Assembly: GCA_902796375.1 (NCBI GenBank) | Contig: CADBOW010000192.1 | Location: 1-21,919, forward strand | Direction of reading: 5' to 3' | Source of the DNA: an uncultured Lachnospiraceae bacterium | GTDB lineage: Bacteria; Bacillota; Clostridia; Lachnospirales; Lachnospiraceae | Length of the DNA stretch: 21,919 bases | Shown: piece by piece, positions 8,219 to 16,695 of the stretch | Position numbering within the stretch: the first letter of the stretch is position 1 | Layout: every line of letters starts with the position of its first letter | Notes under the pieces: generated by a model | What the model saw: the letters and a program-made list of their open reading frames with translations, nothing else | Database searches by the model: none | Told to the model about the DNA's origin: nothing | Translations under genes and position numbers: made by a program

Positions 8219-11200
8219 GTGGGTATCTGGGAGATTTTGAAAATCGAGCCTACGCGGGATCCGGATGAGCTGAAGAAGGCATACCGCCGTCAGCTCATCA
8301 CCGTACATCCCGAGGATGATCCGGAGGGCTTTCAGGCTCTCCGGTCAGCCTACGAGGAGGCAGTACGACTGGCAGAGACGCCGGAAGAAGCTCCGGCAGA
8401 GACAGAACCCGAAGAAGAGGATCATACGCCGCGTGGAGAGCTGGAGAGAGCGATGCAGAGATTATATGCATCGTTTTTTCAGCGTGTTCAGGTTTCCGAG
8501 TGGGAGAAGCTGCTGGATGTTCCCTATGTGAATTCCATCGATACCTCTGAGGAAGCGCTCTATGTGATCCTGGATTTTCTGACGGAGAATTATGTACTTC
8601 CCCACCAGGTATTCCATTTTCTTGTGGAGCGGCTCAATCTGACGGAACGCAGGGAGGAGCTGCTGGACCGGTATCCCTTCCGGTTCCTGGATTATATCGA
8701 GGCCAATTCCATCTACCCGGACGCGGTGGATTATACCTTGTTCCGGGGGCCTGAGGACTATGATTATGAAGGGCTGATCTCCGTTCTTTCGGAGTTCTCC
8801 CGTGCAAATAAGGCAGGAGATCTTGAGACGCAGAAGAAGCTGCTGCCGAAGATCTCGAATCTTCCGGTGACGAATCCGGATATGGACGCCATGATCTGCA
8901 GGTATCAGTGGCAGAACGGAGACCGGGAAGGAGCGAAGGCTGCGATCACGGAGCTGGAGAAGAAATATCCGGATGCTCCCTCGGTGATCATAACCCGTGG
9001 AGATATTCTGCAGCATACGGACAACATCGACGGGGCGGAGGCGTGCTATCTCCGTGCGGAACAGCTGATGGGAAATACTCCTATGATCCGGGGAAGACTG
9101 GCGGAGATCATGATCCGCCGCGAGGAATATGAGAAGGCCAGGGATACCTTCTTTGATCTTCTTCAGGAATCACCCTATGACGGGTATTTCCGGGGAGAGG
9201 TTCTGAAGGCCTGTGAAGGTATCATTCGTAAGAAGCAGGAACGGCTGAGTGAGGAGCCCGGGGATATGAAGACCCGGATCCAGCTGGCGGCGGCCTGCTA
9301 TCAGAGCTATCGCTTTGAAGAGGCGATCCGACTGCTCCGGGAGGTGCCGGCGCCCACAGATCCGGTGCTTCGTACCGGCTACTATAATTATCTGGGACGT
9401 TCCAACCTGTCGATCCGTCATACGGATGAGGCTCTGCCGGAGCTTCAGTCCTGGGAGGAAGCCATTCGGGCGATTCCGGAGGATGATACCTCGGAGGATG
9501 CCATCGCTGCCCGGAAGAGGCTGGGCTATGCCCTTACCCTGATCGGAGTGGCGTATATGCAGAGAAAGGAATATGACACGGCCAGACCTTACATCGAATC
9601 CGCAAAGGGAATGAAGCATGAAGAATACTTCGTTACGATGGAGGAAAGCTGTGTACTGGAATATCTGTCGGGAAATCTGATGGAGAGCATTGAGGTCTGC
9701 AAGGAGCTGGAGCTTCGGGCACCGCAGAATTTTCAGGCCTCAAATATCCGGTCAAAGTGCTGCTACAGGCTGGGACTGCTGCAGGAGTCGCTGGAGTATG
9801 CGGAGCGTGCCATGGCGATCTATCCATATGTGGCGGAGCCCTATTATACCATGGCAAAATGTCTGCTCCGTATGCGTGCATATCAGGAGGTGGAACGACT
9901 GGCGGACCGGTACGAGGAAGTGAATCCGGAAAGCGATACAGTATGCCTGATCCGTGCCATGGTAAAACAGGAGCAGCGCGGAAGCAGCGGAGAGCTTGCG
10001 AAGCTCCTGCTGCCGGTTCTTCCGCATCTGGAGGATGATTCCACGGATCTGGAGGAGAAGGATGAATTCTACCGCCTGCTGGGAGATTCCTATGCTGCAG
10101 AGGGAAATGCCACCTCTGCGCTGGAAAACTATAAGAAGGCCATCCGGGAGAACGATCGGAATCCACATCTTTACCGCAGGCTGGCGGCACTCTATAAAAG
10201 CATGGGACGATATGAGGAAGCACTTCATTCCTACCGGATGCAGGGCGGCCTGGAGGAGGATAACCGCATTTTCCTGAATCAGGCCTTCTGCCTGATGCAG
10301 ATGGGACAGTATCAGGAATCCCGGGCGGCGATCCTCCGGGCGGTGGAGGAGGGATCTACCGATCCCATGAATCTGATGGTATCCGGACGAATGCTGTTGG
10401 ATATTCATTTTGCTGCGGATGCGCTGGAGGTGCTGGAGCGGATCGGCGACAGGGTGGAAAATGACAAGGACAGGGAAGAGCTGCTGGTATGCAAGGTGCG
10501 GGCGCTGATCCTGCTCAGGAATTACAAACTGGCGGAGGAGGTGCTGGAGCGGATCTTTGCCCAGGGCATACGGTCCAGGGAACTGCTCCTTCAGCAGATC
10601 GAGCTTTTCATTCAGGCCGGCCGGTTCCGGAAGGCGGAGCAGGTGATCCGGTATTTCGGATGGAGAAATGAAGAAAAGGCAAGGAAATATGATCTCCTCT
10701 GCAGGATCCGTTTTCAGGAAGGGGATCTGGAGAACCTTTCGGCGCTGATCCGGGAGGCGGAGGAGCTGGATGTTCAGGGTAAGAAGGTGACGACGGCTTA
10801 CCAGTACGAGCTGTTGGGACATCTGCAGATGCTGAAGCGGAAATTCAAGGAAGCGGAGCAGAGCTTTCTCAATGCGGCGAACCGTAAGCCGAATCTCAGA
10901 TTCCGTTATCTGGGATATATGGCGGAGTGTGCATCCCGTCAGTTCAGCGGCCGAAGCCGGGTGCAGCGGTACGTTGCCACGCTGGAACGCACCCAGAGCA
11001 CAGGCGCGGAAGCCTATGAAACCAAAATCCGTCTGGCACAGGGCAGAAGAGTGGAGAAGTCCTACAAGCAGGCCCATATGCTGCTGGAGGAGGTGCTTTC
11101 GATGCTTCCTCAGAACGGCGAGATCAACAGGACGGTGTCTTTGGCATATGAGGAGCTGGGATGGCTTTATCTTGCTGAGAAGCGGAACGGGGAAGCGCTG

Positions 11201-11290
11201 CTTGCATTTGAGGAGGCGCAGAACACCCGGGGATATGATGCCAGTCTGAAGGACGTGATCATGAGGTTGAAGAATGATAGCAGGAATTGA
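8219..11290 (+). CDS. J-like domain protein with long TPR array, HscC partner
   Basis: This 1023-residue cytoplasmic protein begins with a J-like domain of about 50 residues (WEILKI, ELKKAYRRQL, then HPEDDPEGFQALRSAYEEA), followed by an acidic linker (53-68) and then helical repeats to the C-terminus. Clear TPR-like helices occur around 615-675 (LGDSYAAEGNATSALENYKK and LAALYKSMGRYEEALHSY), 505-560 and 860-1000. The J motif reads HPE (30-32) rather than the HPD normally needed to stimulate Hsp70. The GTG start follows TAGGGA at 8206-8211, which overlaps the icd stop codon. The gene overlaps the Hsp70 gene by 17 bases. In E. coli, HscC is likewise encoded near J-domain proteins (DjlB, DjlC). 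I infer that this is the dedicated co-chaperone or client adaptor of the Hsp70; the TPR array would supply client binding. No signal peptide or TM segment is seen. Confidence 0.85.
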   Translation: MGIWEILKIEPTRDPDELKKAYRRQLITVHPEDDPEGFQALRSAYEEAVRLAETPEEAPAETEPEEEDHTPRGELERAMQRLYASFFQRVQVSEWEKLLDVPYVNSIDTSEEALYVILDFLTENYVLPHQVFHFLVERLNLTERREELLDRYPFRFLDYIEANSIYPDAVDYTLFRGPEDYDYEGLISVLSEFSRANKAGDLETQKKLLPKISNLPVTNPDMDAMICRYQWQNGDREGAKAAITELEKKYPDAPSVIITRGDILQHTDNIDGAEACYLRAEQLMGNTPMIRGRLAEIMIRREEYEKARDTFFDLLQESPYDGYFRGEVLKACEGIIRKKQERLSEEPGDMKTRIQLAAACYQSYRFEEAIRLLREVPAPTDPVLRTGYYNYLGRSNLSIRHTDEALPELQSWEEAIRAIPEDDTSEDAIAARKRLGYALTLIGVAYMQRKEYDTARPYIESAKGMKHEEYFVTMEESCVLEYLSGNLMESIEVCKELELRAPQNFQASNIRSKCCYRLGLLQESLEYAERAMAIYPYVAEPYYTMAKCLLRMRAYQEVERLADRYEEVNPESDTVCLIRAMVKQEQRGSSGELAKLLLPVLPHLEDDSTDLEEKDEFYRLLGDSYAAEGNATSALENYKKAIRENDRNPHLYRRLAALYKSMGRYEEALHSYRMQGGLEEDNRIFLNQAFCLMQMGQYQESRAAILRAVEEGSTDPMNLMVSGRMLLDIHFAADALEVLERIGDRVENDKDREELLVCKVRALILLRNYKLAEEVLERIFAQGIRSRELLLQQIELFIQAGRFRKAEQVIRYFGWRNEEKARKYDLLCRIRFQEGDLENLSALIREAEELDVQGKKVTTAYQYELLGHLQMLKRKFKEAEQSFLNAANRKPNLRFRYLGYMAECASRQFSGRSRVQRYVATLERTQSTGAEAYETKIRLAQGRRVEKSYKQAHMLLEEVLSMLPQNGEINRTVSLAYEELGWLYLAEKRNGEALLAFEEAQNTRGYDASLKDVIMRLKNDSRN

Positions 11291-12971
11291 TCTTGGAACA
11301 ACAAACAGCCTGATCGCTTATTATGACGGGACGGAGGTGGTCGTGGTCCCCAATCGGCTTGGGGAATATCAGACGCCTTCCGTGGTCAGTATCGATGCAA
11401 AGGGCGAGGTATATGTGGGAAAGACTGCCCGGGAGAGGGGCGTGACCCATCCCCATGAAACCGTTTCCGTGTTCAAAAGAAGCATGGGTACGGACCGTGT
11501 GTTCCGGCTGGGAGACAGGGAGTTTACGGCGGCTTCGCTTTCGGGACTTGTACTCCGAAGCCTGAAGGAGGATCTGGAGGCATACCTGGGTACCACTGTG
11601 GAGGAGGCCGTGATCAGCGTGCCGGCCTATTTTAACGATGCCCAGAGACGGGCCACCAAGGAGGCCGGACAGATGGCAGGCTTTCGGGTGGAACGGATCG
11701 TCTCGGAGCCGACGGCGGCGGCCATCGCTTACGGGATCCACCAGAAGCATGCGGATTCCAAATATCTGGTGTTTGATCTGGGTGGCGGTACATTTGACGT
11801 TTCCATCCTGGAACAGTTTGAGAATATCATGGAGGTCCGGGCTGTAGCGGGAGATAACTTCCTGGGCGGTGAGGACTTTACGGAGGTTCTGCTCCGGATG
11901 TTTCTGGCGGAGCATGAGATCGAGGACCGAAGCCTGTCGGAGAAGGAAATGGCTCTGGTCAGGAAGGCCGCAGAGGCTGCCAAGCTGCAGTTCTCGGAGC
12001 AGAATCAGGTGACGGTCCGCTGCGTGCTGAAGGAGAAGGAGTATGTGTCCGAGATCGATCTGGACAGCTATGAGCGGGCATGTCAGGTGCTTCTGGCCAA
12101 GTTGAAGAAGCCCATCGAGCGTTCGCTGAAGGACGCAAATGTACACCTTTCCGGGATCGGGGAGGTCCTTCTGGTGGGAGGAGCCACGAAGCTTCCCATC
12201 CTGCGCCGGTTTGTCAGCAAGACCTTCGGGCGGATCCCCAATACGGGTATCGATCCGGACCGGGTGGTTGCCATCGGAGCCGCGCTGCAGGGCGCCATGA
12301 AGGAACGCTCCGAGGCTGTGAAGGAGATGATCCTGACGGATGTATGTCCCTTCACCCTGGGAACGGAGATCTGTGTGACAAAGCCCGGGGGAGTCAAGGA
12401 GCCGGGGCATTATCTTCCGGTCATTGAGAGGAATACGGTGATCCCCGTAAGCCGTACCCATCGGGTGTTTACCGCATCCGAAGGACAGACGGCGATCCGT
12501 GTGACCGTACTGCAGGGCGAAAACCGCATGGCCATGAACAATGTCCGGCTGGGTGAGCTGGAGATTCCGGTTCCGAAGGGACCGGAGGGGGCGGAAGCCG
12601 CAGATATCACATTTACCTATGACGTGAATTCCATCCTGGAGGTGGTGGTCAGGGTTGTTTCCACCAAGGCGGAGAAGCGGATCGTGATCCGGAATGAAGG
12701 AAATGAGATGACGGACGAGGAGATCGACCGCAGACTGGCGGATCTGGCCAGCCTGAAGATCCCGCCGCGGGAGCAGGAAGAGAATCGCTATCTCATGGCC
12801 CGGGGCGATCGGATGTATGAGGAGGCGGTGGGTGATCTTCGAATGGAGATCGACCGGTGTCTCCGCAGGTTTGAAGCTGTCATGGATGGCCAGGACCCGG
12901 CGAAGATCAGCGAGGCCAGGGAAGAACTGAAGGAACGGCTGGATCTGATCGAAAAGGAAATGCAGGAATAA
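11274..12971 (+). CDS. hscC: HscC-type Hsp70 chaperone
   Basis: This 565-residue Hsp70 resembles E. coli HscC (about 556 residues) more than DnaK, judging by its short length and segments such as AGDNFLGGEDFTE, LTDVCPFTLGTE and VIERNTVIPVSR. The ATPase domain shows GIDLGTTNS (4-12), catalytic Lys68 in FKRSMG, ISVPAYF, SEPTAAAIAYG, VFDLGGGTFD (166-175) and LLVGGATKLP (299-308). The interdomain linker is near 353-362, the beta substrate-binding part follows, and the helical lid is short. The start ATG lies inside the end of the J/TPR gene, with GAGG at 11263-11266 seven bases upstream, so translation is probably coupled. No GrpE gene is present here. The client is unknown; HscC proteins are specialised chaperones that do not replace DnaK. 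Confidence 0.92.
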   Translation: MIAGIDLGTTNSLIAYYDGTEVVVVPNRLGEYQTPSVVSIDAKGEVYVGKTARERGVTHPHETVSVFKRSMGTDRVFRLGDREFTAASLSGLVLRSLKEDLEAYLGTTVEEAVISVPAYFNDAQRRATKEAGQMAGFRVERIVSEPTAAAIAYGIHQKHADSKYLVFDLGGGTFDVSILEQFENIMEVRAVAGDNFLGGEDFTEVLLRMFLAEHEIEDRSLSEKEMALVRKAAEAAKLQFSEQNQVTVRCVLKEKEYVSEIDLDSYERACQVLLAKLKKPIERSLKDANVHLSGIGEVLLVGGATKLPILRRFVSKTFGRIPNTGIDPDRVVAIGAALQGAMKERSEAVKEMILTDVCPFTLGTEICVTKPGGVKEPGHYLPVIERNTVIPVSRTHRVFTASEGQTAIRVTVLQGENRMAMNNVRLGELEIPVPKGPEGAEAADITFTYDVNSILEVVVRVVSTKAEKRIVIRNEGNEMTDEEIDRRLADLASLKIPPREQEENRYLMARGDRMYEEAVGDLRMEIDRCLRRFEAVMDGQDPAKISEAREELKERLDLIEKEMQE

Positions 12972-12972
12972 G

Positions 12973-13001
12973 AAAGGGAGTGGCGTGGTGCCACTCCTTT
13001 T
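12973..13001. terminator. Bidirectional intrinsic terminator
   Basis: AAAGGGAGTGGC (12973-12984) pairs with GCCACTCCTTTT (12990-13001) around a 5-base loop; all pairs are canonical except one G-T. The core is followed by TTTT on the plus strand and by TTT with further T bases on the minus strand. It lies 2 bases after hscC, and convergent citrate synthase ends at 13099, so it serves both directions. The remaining bases up to 13098 hold no gene that I can support. Confidence 0.9.
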
Positions 13002-13098
13002 CCTGTCCTAAGCTATTCTGTTTTCAGGCCATTTCATTTCTGTACCCTTTCGTATCTACGTCCGGGGACGATGCTCCGGTATCCGTCGGATCTGCAAT

Positions 13099-14463
13099 CT
13101 ATCGTTTGTCCAGAGGCACATACTCCATGGAATGGGCCACCGACATGTAGGCCGGACGTATGATCTTGTTGGTGCAGGTCAGCTCCTCGATCCTGTGGGC
13201 GGACCAGCCTGCGACCCGGGCGATGGCAAAAAGCGGTGTGATGAATTCATCCGGAATTCCCATCATGCTGTAGGCGAAGCCGCTGTAGAAATCGATATTC
13301 GGAGAAACCGGCTTGAACAGCTTTCGCTCCTTCCGCATGAGAGGCGGTGCAAGCCGGGCTACGGCCTTGTGAAGAAGGAATTCGTCCGTGCGGCCCTTCT
13401 CCTCGGCCAGCTTTTCCGTATAATGCTCCAGGATCTTTGCCCGGGGATCGGATTTGGTATATATGGCATGCCCGATCCCGTAGATCAGGCCGGACTTGTC
13501 GAAGGCCTCCCGGCGAAGGATCTTCAGAAGGTAGGCGGAGATCTCCTCGTCATCATTCCAGTCCCGGATCTCCTTCTTCATTTCATCAAACATCTTCTTG
13601 GCCTTGATGTTCGCACCGCCGTGCTTCGGCCCCTTCAGGGAACAGAGGGAGGCGGCTACGGAGGAATAGGTGTCGGTACCGGAGGAGGTTACCACATGGG
13701 TGGTGAAGGTTGAATTATTACCGCCGCCGTGCTCGGCATGGAGGACCAGGGCGATGTCCAGAAGCTGCGCCTCCAGCGGAGTGAATTTCTTGTCCTGCCG
13801 CATGATGCGGAGCAGGTTTTCCGCAATGGAAAGCTCCGGCTTCGGATTATGGATATAGAGTCCCCGGTTCTGCATATAATGCCGGTAGGACAGATAGGAG
13901 TAGGCAGCGATCAGCGGAACATTTGCGATCAGCTTGATGGACTGCCGGAGAACATTCGGTATGGACAGGTCATCCGCGTTCCGGTCATAGGAATTCAGAG
14001 CCAGGATGGAACGAGCCATGGCGTTCATGATATCCTTGTTGGGGGATTTCAGCACCACATCCTCCACGAAATCATCGGGAAATCTTCTGGCATAGGAGAT
14101 CAGCCGGTTCCAGTGTTCCAGCTCGTCTTTGTCCGGAAGCTTTCCGAACAGCAGAAGATAGACGGTCTCCTCGTATCCGAAGCGTCCGTCCTTCGTAAAG
14201 CCCTTCACCAGGTCCTTGATGTTGATGCCGCGATAATAGAGCTCTCCCTCTATGGGGACTCTTTTCCCGTCCTTCTCCTTCATTCCGTTGACGGTGGAGA
14301 TTTCGGTAAGCCCTGTAAGCACACCCTTGCCGCTGGGCTCCCGGAGCCCTTTCTTGACATGGTATACATCATACAGGGCAGGGTCGATCTGATTGTTCTC
14401 CACGCAGAGATTCGCCAGTCTGTGAATCTGCCTGCTTATTTCTCCTGCGCTTGCATATGACAT
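13099..14463 (-). CDS. gltA: Citrate synthase
   Basis: This 454-residue enzyme condenses oxaloacetate with acetyl-CoA to form citrate. The catalytic triad is visible: His245 in LHAEHGGGNNST, His281 in GPKHGGAN and Asp391 in NIDFYSG, together with His332 in GIGHAIY. The length, longer than the 370-residue Bacillus type, and the N-terminal segment YYRGINIKDL fit the citrate synthase found in many Clostridia. The ATG has AGGAGGG at 14471-14477 with 7 bases spacing. Its first 28 bases overlap the end of the HD-domain gene, so the two are probably translated from one mRNA starting at the promoter at 15075-15103. It converges on the icd-J/TPR-hscC operon. A Re-citrate synthase is excluded, since that is an unrelated protein. 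The gene symbol is by function; citZ is an equally valid name. Confidence 0.96.
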   Translation of the reverse strand: MSYASAGEISRQIHRLANLCVENNQIDPALYDVYHVKKGLREPSGKGVLTGLTEISTVNGMKEKDGKRVPIEGELYYRGINIKDLVKGFTKDGRFGYEETVYLLLFGKLPDKDELEHWNRLISYARRFPDDFVEDVVLKSPNKDIMNAMARSILALNSYDRNADDLSIPNVLRQSIKLIANVPLIAAYSYLSYRHYMQNRGLYIHNPKPELSIAENLLRIMRQDKKFTPLEAQLLDIALVLHAEHGGGNNSTFTTHVVTSSGTDTYSSVAASLCSLKGPKHGGANIKAKKMFDEMKKEIRDWNDDEEISAYLLKILRREAFDKSGLIYGIGHAIYTKSDPRAKILEHYTEKLAEEKGRTDEFLLHKAVARLAPPLMRKERKLFKPVSPNIDFYSGFAYSMMGIPDEFITPLFAIARVAGWSAHRIEELTCTNKIIRPAYMSVAHSMEYVPLDKR

Positions 14464-15026
14464 ATTTCATCCCTCCTGAGTATCGATGGCCATCGGCCGC
14501 CACGTTCGGACATGGGGACTTCGATGGGCAGACGTAAACCTTTATAGATCACCGGATCGTACCGCTTCCGGCGAATGGTTTCCATGGTGGCACAGATCTT
14601 GTCCGCGAAGCACACCAGCGCAGCCTCCCTGCAGTTGGGAAACCGGCTGAGGTTCAGCGGAAACATGTGTCTGAATATGATCTGCTTCTCGGTGCGGTTC
14701 ATGGGGAAATCCCGGCATGCCGTGATCAGTGATGTCCGGGCATGGTGATAACCGTGCAGACGGTGCCAGGCCACGTCATCGTGCCAGTCATACAGGAAAT
14801 AATCATGGAGGAGCGCGCCCCGTACCACACTCCGGAGATCTACCCGGAGACGGAACTTCCGTGCCAGATATACACTCATGTAGGTAACGGCCAGAGAGTG
14901 TTCGTAGCAGTCGATCTCTCCGTGCTGTATATAGTTTACTTCCGACTGAAAGGATTCCGTTACCAGGATGTCGCGTCCCAGCTTCCGGATCACCGCCTTG
15001 ATCTTTCTGTCTTCGCCGAACTTCAT
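14436..15026 (-). CDS. HD-domain phosphohydrolase
   Basis: This 196-residue protein belongs to the HD metal-dependent hydrolase superfamily, whose members often cleave phosphoester bonds of nucleotides. Expected metal ligands are His43 (CYEHSLAV), the His74-Asp75 pair (ALLHDYFLYDWH) and Asp142 (FADKICAT); His91 and His94-His95 may also contribute. No TM segment or second domain is seen, and the substrate is unknown. The ATG has only a weak upstream site (GAGCGG), so initiation may be inefficient. Its 3' end overlaps the citrate synthase start by 28 bases in another frame, which suggests translational coupling. The C-terminal part is rich in Arg (MSERGGRWPSILRRDE). Confidence 0.88.
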   Translation of the reverse strand: MKFGEDRKIKAVIRKLGRDILVTESFQSEVNYIQHGEIDCYEHSLAVTYMSVYLARKFRLRVDLRSVVRGALLHDYFLYDWHDDVAWHRLHGYHHARTSLITACRDFPMNRTEKQIIFRHMFPLNLSRFPNCREAALVCFADKICATMETIRRKRYDPVIYKGLRLPIEVPMSERGGRWPSILRRDEICHMQAQEK

Positions 15027-15074
15027 GTGTCACCGCTCTTTCTCTGTAGTCGGTCCCTTTGGGACATCTTCGAA

Positions 15075-15103
15075 ATTATAGCACAGGAGACTCTTTGTAA
15101 CAA
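15075..15103 (-). promoter_or_regulatory. Predicted promoter for the HD-gltA operon
   Basis: On the minus strand a perfect TATAAT (15080-15075) lies 17 bases downstream of TTGTTA (15103-15098; 4 of 6 matches). The transcript would start near 15068. Its leader contains a small perfect hairpin, GTCCC/GGGAC with a 3-base loop (15053-15065), of unknown role. Confidence 0.72.
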
Positions 15104-15125
15104 GTGGAACTGCGGTGCATTTTAG

Positions 15126-15154
15126 TTGATTAAAGTGTTGAACTTTGCTATAAT
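15126..15154 (+). promoter_or_regulatory. Predicted promoter for the amylase operon
   Basis: TTGATT (15126-15131; 4 of 6 matches) and a perfect TATAAT (15149-15154) are 17 bases apart. The transcript would start near 15161, with a leader of about 45 bases. The promoter is divergent from the HD-gltA promoter, with 22 bases between the two -35 boxes. I found no convincing catabolite-response operator here. Confidence 0.75.
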
Positions 15155-15205
15155 GTCGTGGAATGTGGCCAAAACTATTATTGCGGAAAGATCAAGGAGG
15201 CTGAA

Positions 15206-16660
15206 ATGATAGAGAACGGAACATTGATGCAGTATTTTGAGTGGAACCTTCCGGCAGACGGAAAGCTGTGGAAACAGCTGGCCGAGGACGCTCCGCGGCT
15301 GAAGACCGCCGGGATCACCAGTGTATGGCTTCCTCCGGCATATAAAGGAGCAGCCGGGAAGGACGACACCGGTTATGGTGTATACGATCTGTACGATCTG
15401 GGTGAATTCCGCCAGAAGGGAAGCGTTCGGACGAAATACGGAACCAAGCAGGATTATCTGGCTGCCATAGAGAAGCTGCAGAAGCTTGGAATCAATGTGT
15501 ATGCGGATATCGTTCTGAATCATAAGCTGGGAGCGGATGAGGTGGAACAGGTATCGGCTGCGGAATTCAACGAGAACAGCCGCTACCAGATGGTTGCGGA
15601 TGACAAGGTGATCGGAGCCTGGACGAAATTTACATTTCCGGGACGGAAAGGAGCTTATTCCGACTTTACCTGGAACTGGAAGCACTTCGATGGGATCGAC
15701 TGGGATCAGAAGAAGAAAAAACATGCGCTTTTTAAGTTTTCCGGAAAGGACTGGGATTCCGAGGTTGACACCGAAAATGGCAATTATGATTATCTGATGG
15801 GAGCGGATATCGACTTTTCGAATCCGGAGGTGTATCAGGAGCTGGTGCGCTGGGCAGTCTGGTATGTGGGGATCGCAAATCTGGACGGTTTCCGCCTGGA
15901 TGCCGTGAAACATATTCCCGCTTCCTTCTACCGGGATTTCCTTGCAGAGGTGAGAAAGCTCACCGGACGGGAGCTTTTCTCTGTAGGAGAGTACTGGAAC
16001 GGAGATCTGAAGGAGCTGGAGGAGTACCTTGCCAATACCAACGGCGAGACGGCCCTCTTCGACGTGCCGCTGCATTATAATCTTTACAATTGTTCCAAAG
16101 CGGAAGGGGCATATGATCTGCGTACGATCTTCAACGGAACGCTTGTTCAGGCGGATCCGGTTCATGCCGTAACATTTGTGGATAATCATGATACTCAGCC
16201 GGGACAGTCTCTGGAATCCTGGGTGGCTGACTGGTTTAAGCCCCTGGCCTATTCCCTGATCCTGCTCCGCCAGGATGGATATCCCTGTGTATTCTACGGA
16301 GACTATAAGGGAATCCAGCACGATAAGGTGAAGGCGAAGAAAACCATGCTGGATAAGCTGCTGAAGGCGCGTAAGACCAAGGCTTACGGACCGCAGCATG
16401 ACTATTTTGATGATCCGGACTGCATCGGATGGACCAGAGAAGGAGATCCGGAGCATAAGGATTCCGGTCTGGCGGTGGTTCTCTCCGACGGACGTGGCGG
16501 AACCAAGCGGATGTATATCGGCCGGCATTTCGCAGGAGCACATTTCTCCGATATCATGGGAAATGCCAAGTACAATATCAAGATCGATGAAGAAGGCTTC
16601 GGCGAGTTCTATGTGAACCGCGGTGCTGCAGCCGTATGGGTCCGGAAGGAACCGAAATAG
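15206..16660 (+). CDS. Cytoplasmic alpha-amylase (GH13, AmyA/AmyS-like)
   Basis: This 484-residue glycoside hydrolase cleaves alpha-1,4-glucan bonds. Conserved GH13 regions are DIVLNH (101-106), GFRLDAVKH with nucleophile Asp232, GEYW with acid/base Glu262, and FVDNHD with Asp329. The N-terminus MIENGTLMQYFEW and the FTFPGR segment fit the bacterial liquefying or intracellular amylase subfamily (GH13_5). No signal peptide is present, so it should act inside the cell on stored glycogen or imported maltodextrins. ATG 15206 is chosen because AAGGAGG at 15194-15200 is 5 bases upstream; the in-frame ATG at 15158 lies at the predicted transcript start and has no site. It is the first gene of a five-gene run on the plus strand, with a 35-base gap to the next gene. 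Confidence 0.95.
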   Translation: MIENGTLMQYFEWNLPADGKLWKQLAEDAPRLKTAGITSVWLPPAYKGAAGKDDTGYGVYDLYDLGEFRQKGSVRTKYGTKQDYLAAIEKLQKLGINVYADIVLNHKLGADEVEQVSAAEFNENSRYQMVADDKVIGAWTKFTFPGRKGAYSDFTWNWKHFDGIDWDQKKKKHALFKFSGKDWDSEVDTENGNYDYLMGADIDFSNPEVYQELVRWAVWYVGIANLDGFRLDAVKHIPASFYRDFLAEVRKLTGRELFSVGEYWNGDLKELEEYLANTNGETALFDVPLHYNLYNCSKAEGAYDLRTIFNGTLVQADPVHAVTFVDNHDTQPGQSLESWVADWFKPLAYSLILLRQDGYPCVFYGDYKGIQHDKVKAKKTMLDKLLKARKTKAYGPQHDYFDDPDCIGWTREGDPEHKDSGLAVVLSDGRGGTKRMYIGRHFAGAHFSDIMGNAKYNIKIDEEGFGEFYVNRGAAAVWVRKEPK

Positions 16661-16695
16661 GCCCGCGAAGGTAATGGGACAAAAGGGGGAAGGGT

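Noticed and set aside
15053..15065. GTCCC-TTT-GGGAC palindrome in the HD gene leader as an operator
   Set aside because: It is short and matches no operator that I recognise; it could arise by chance.
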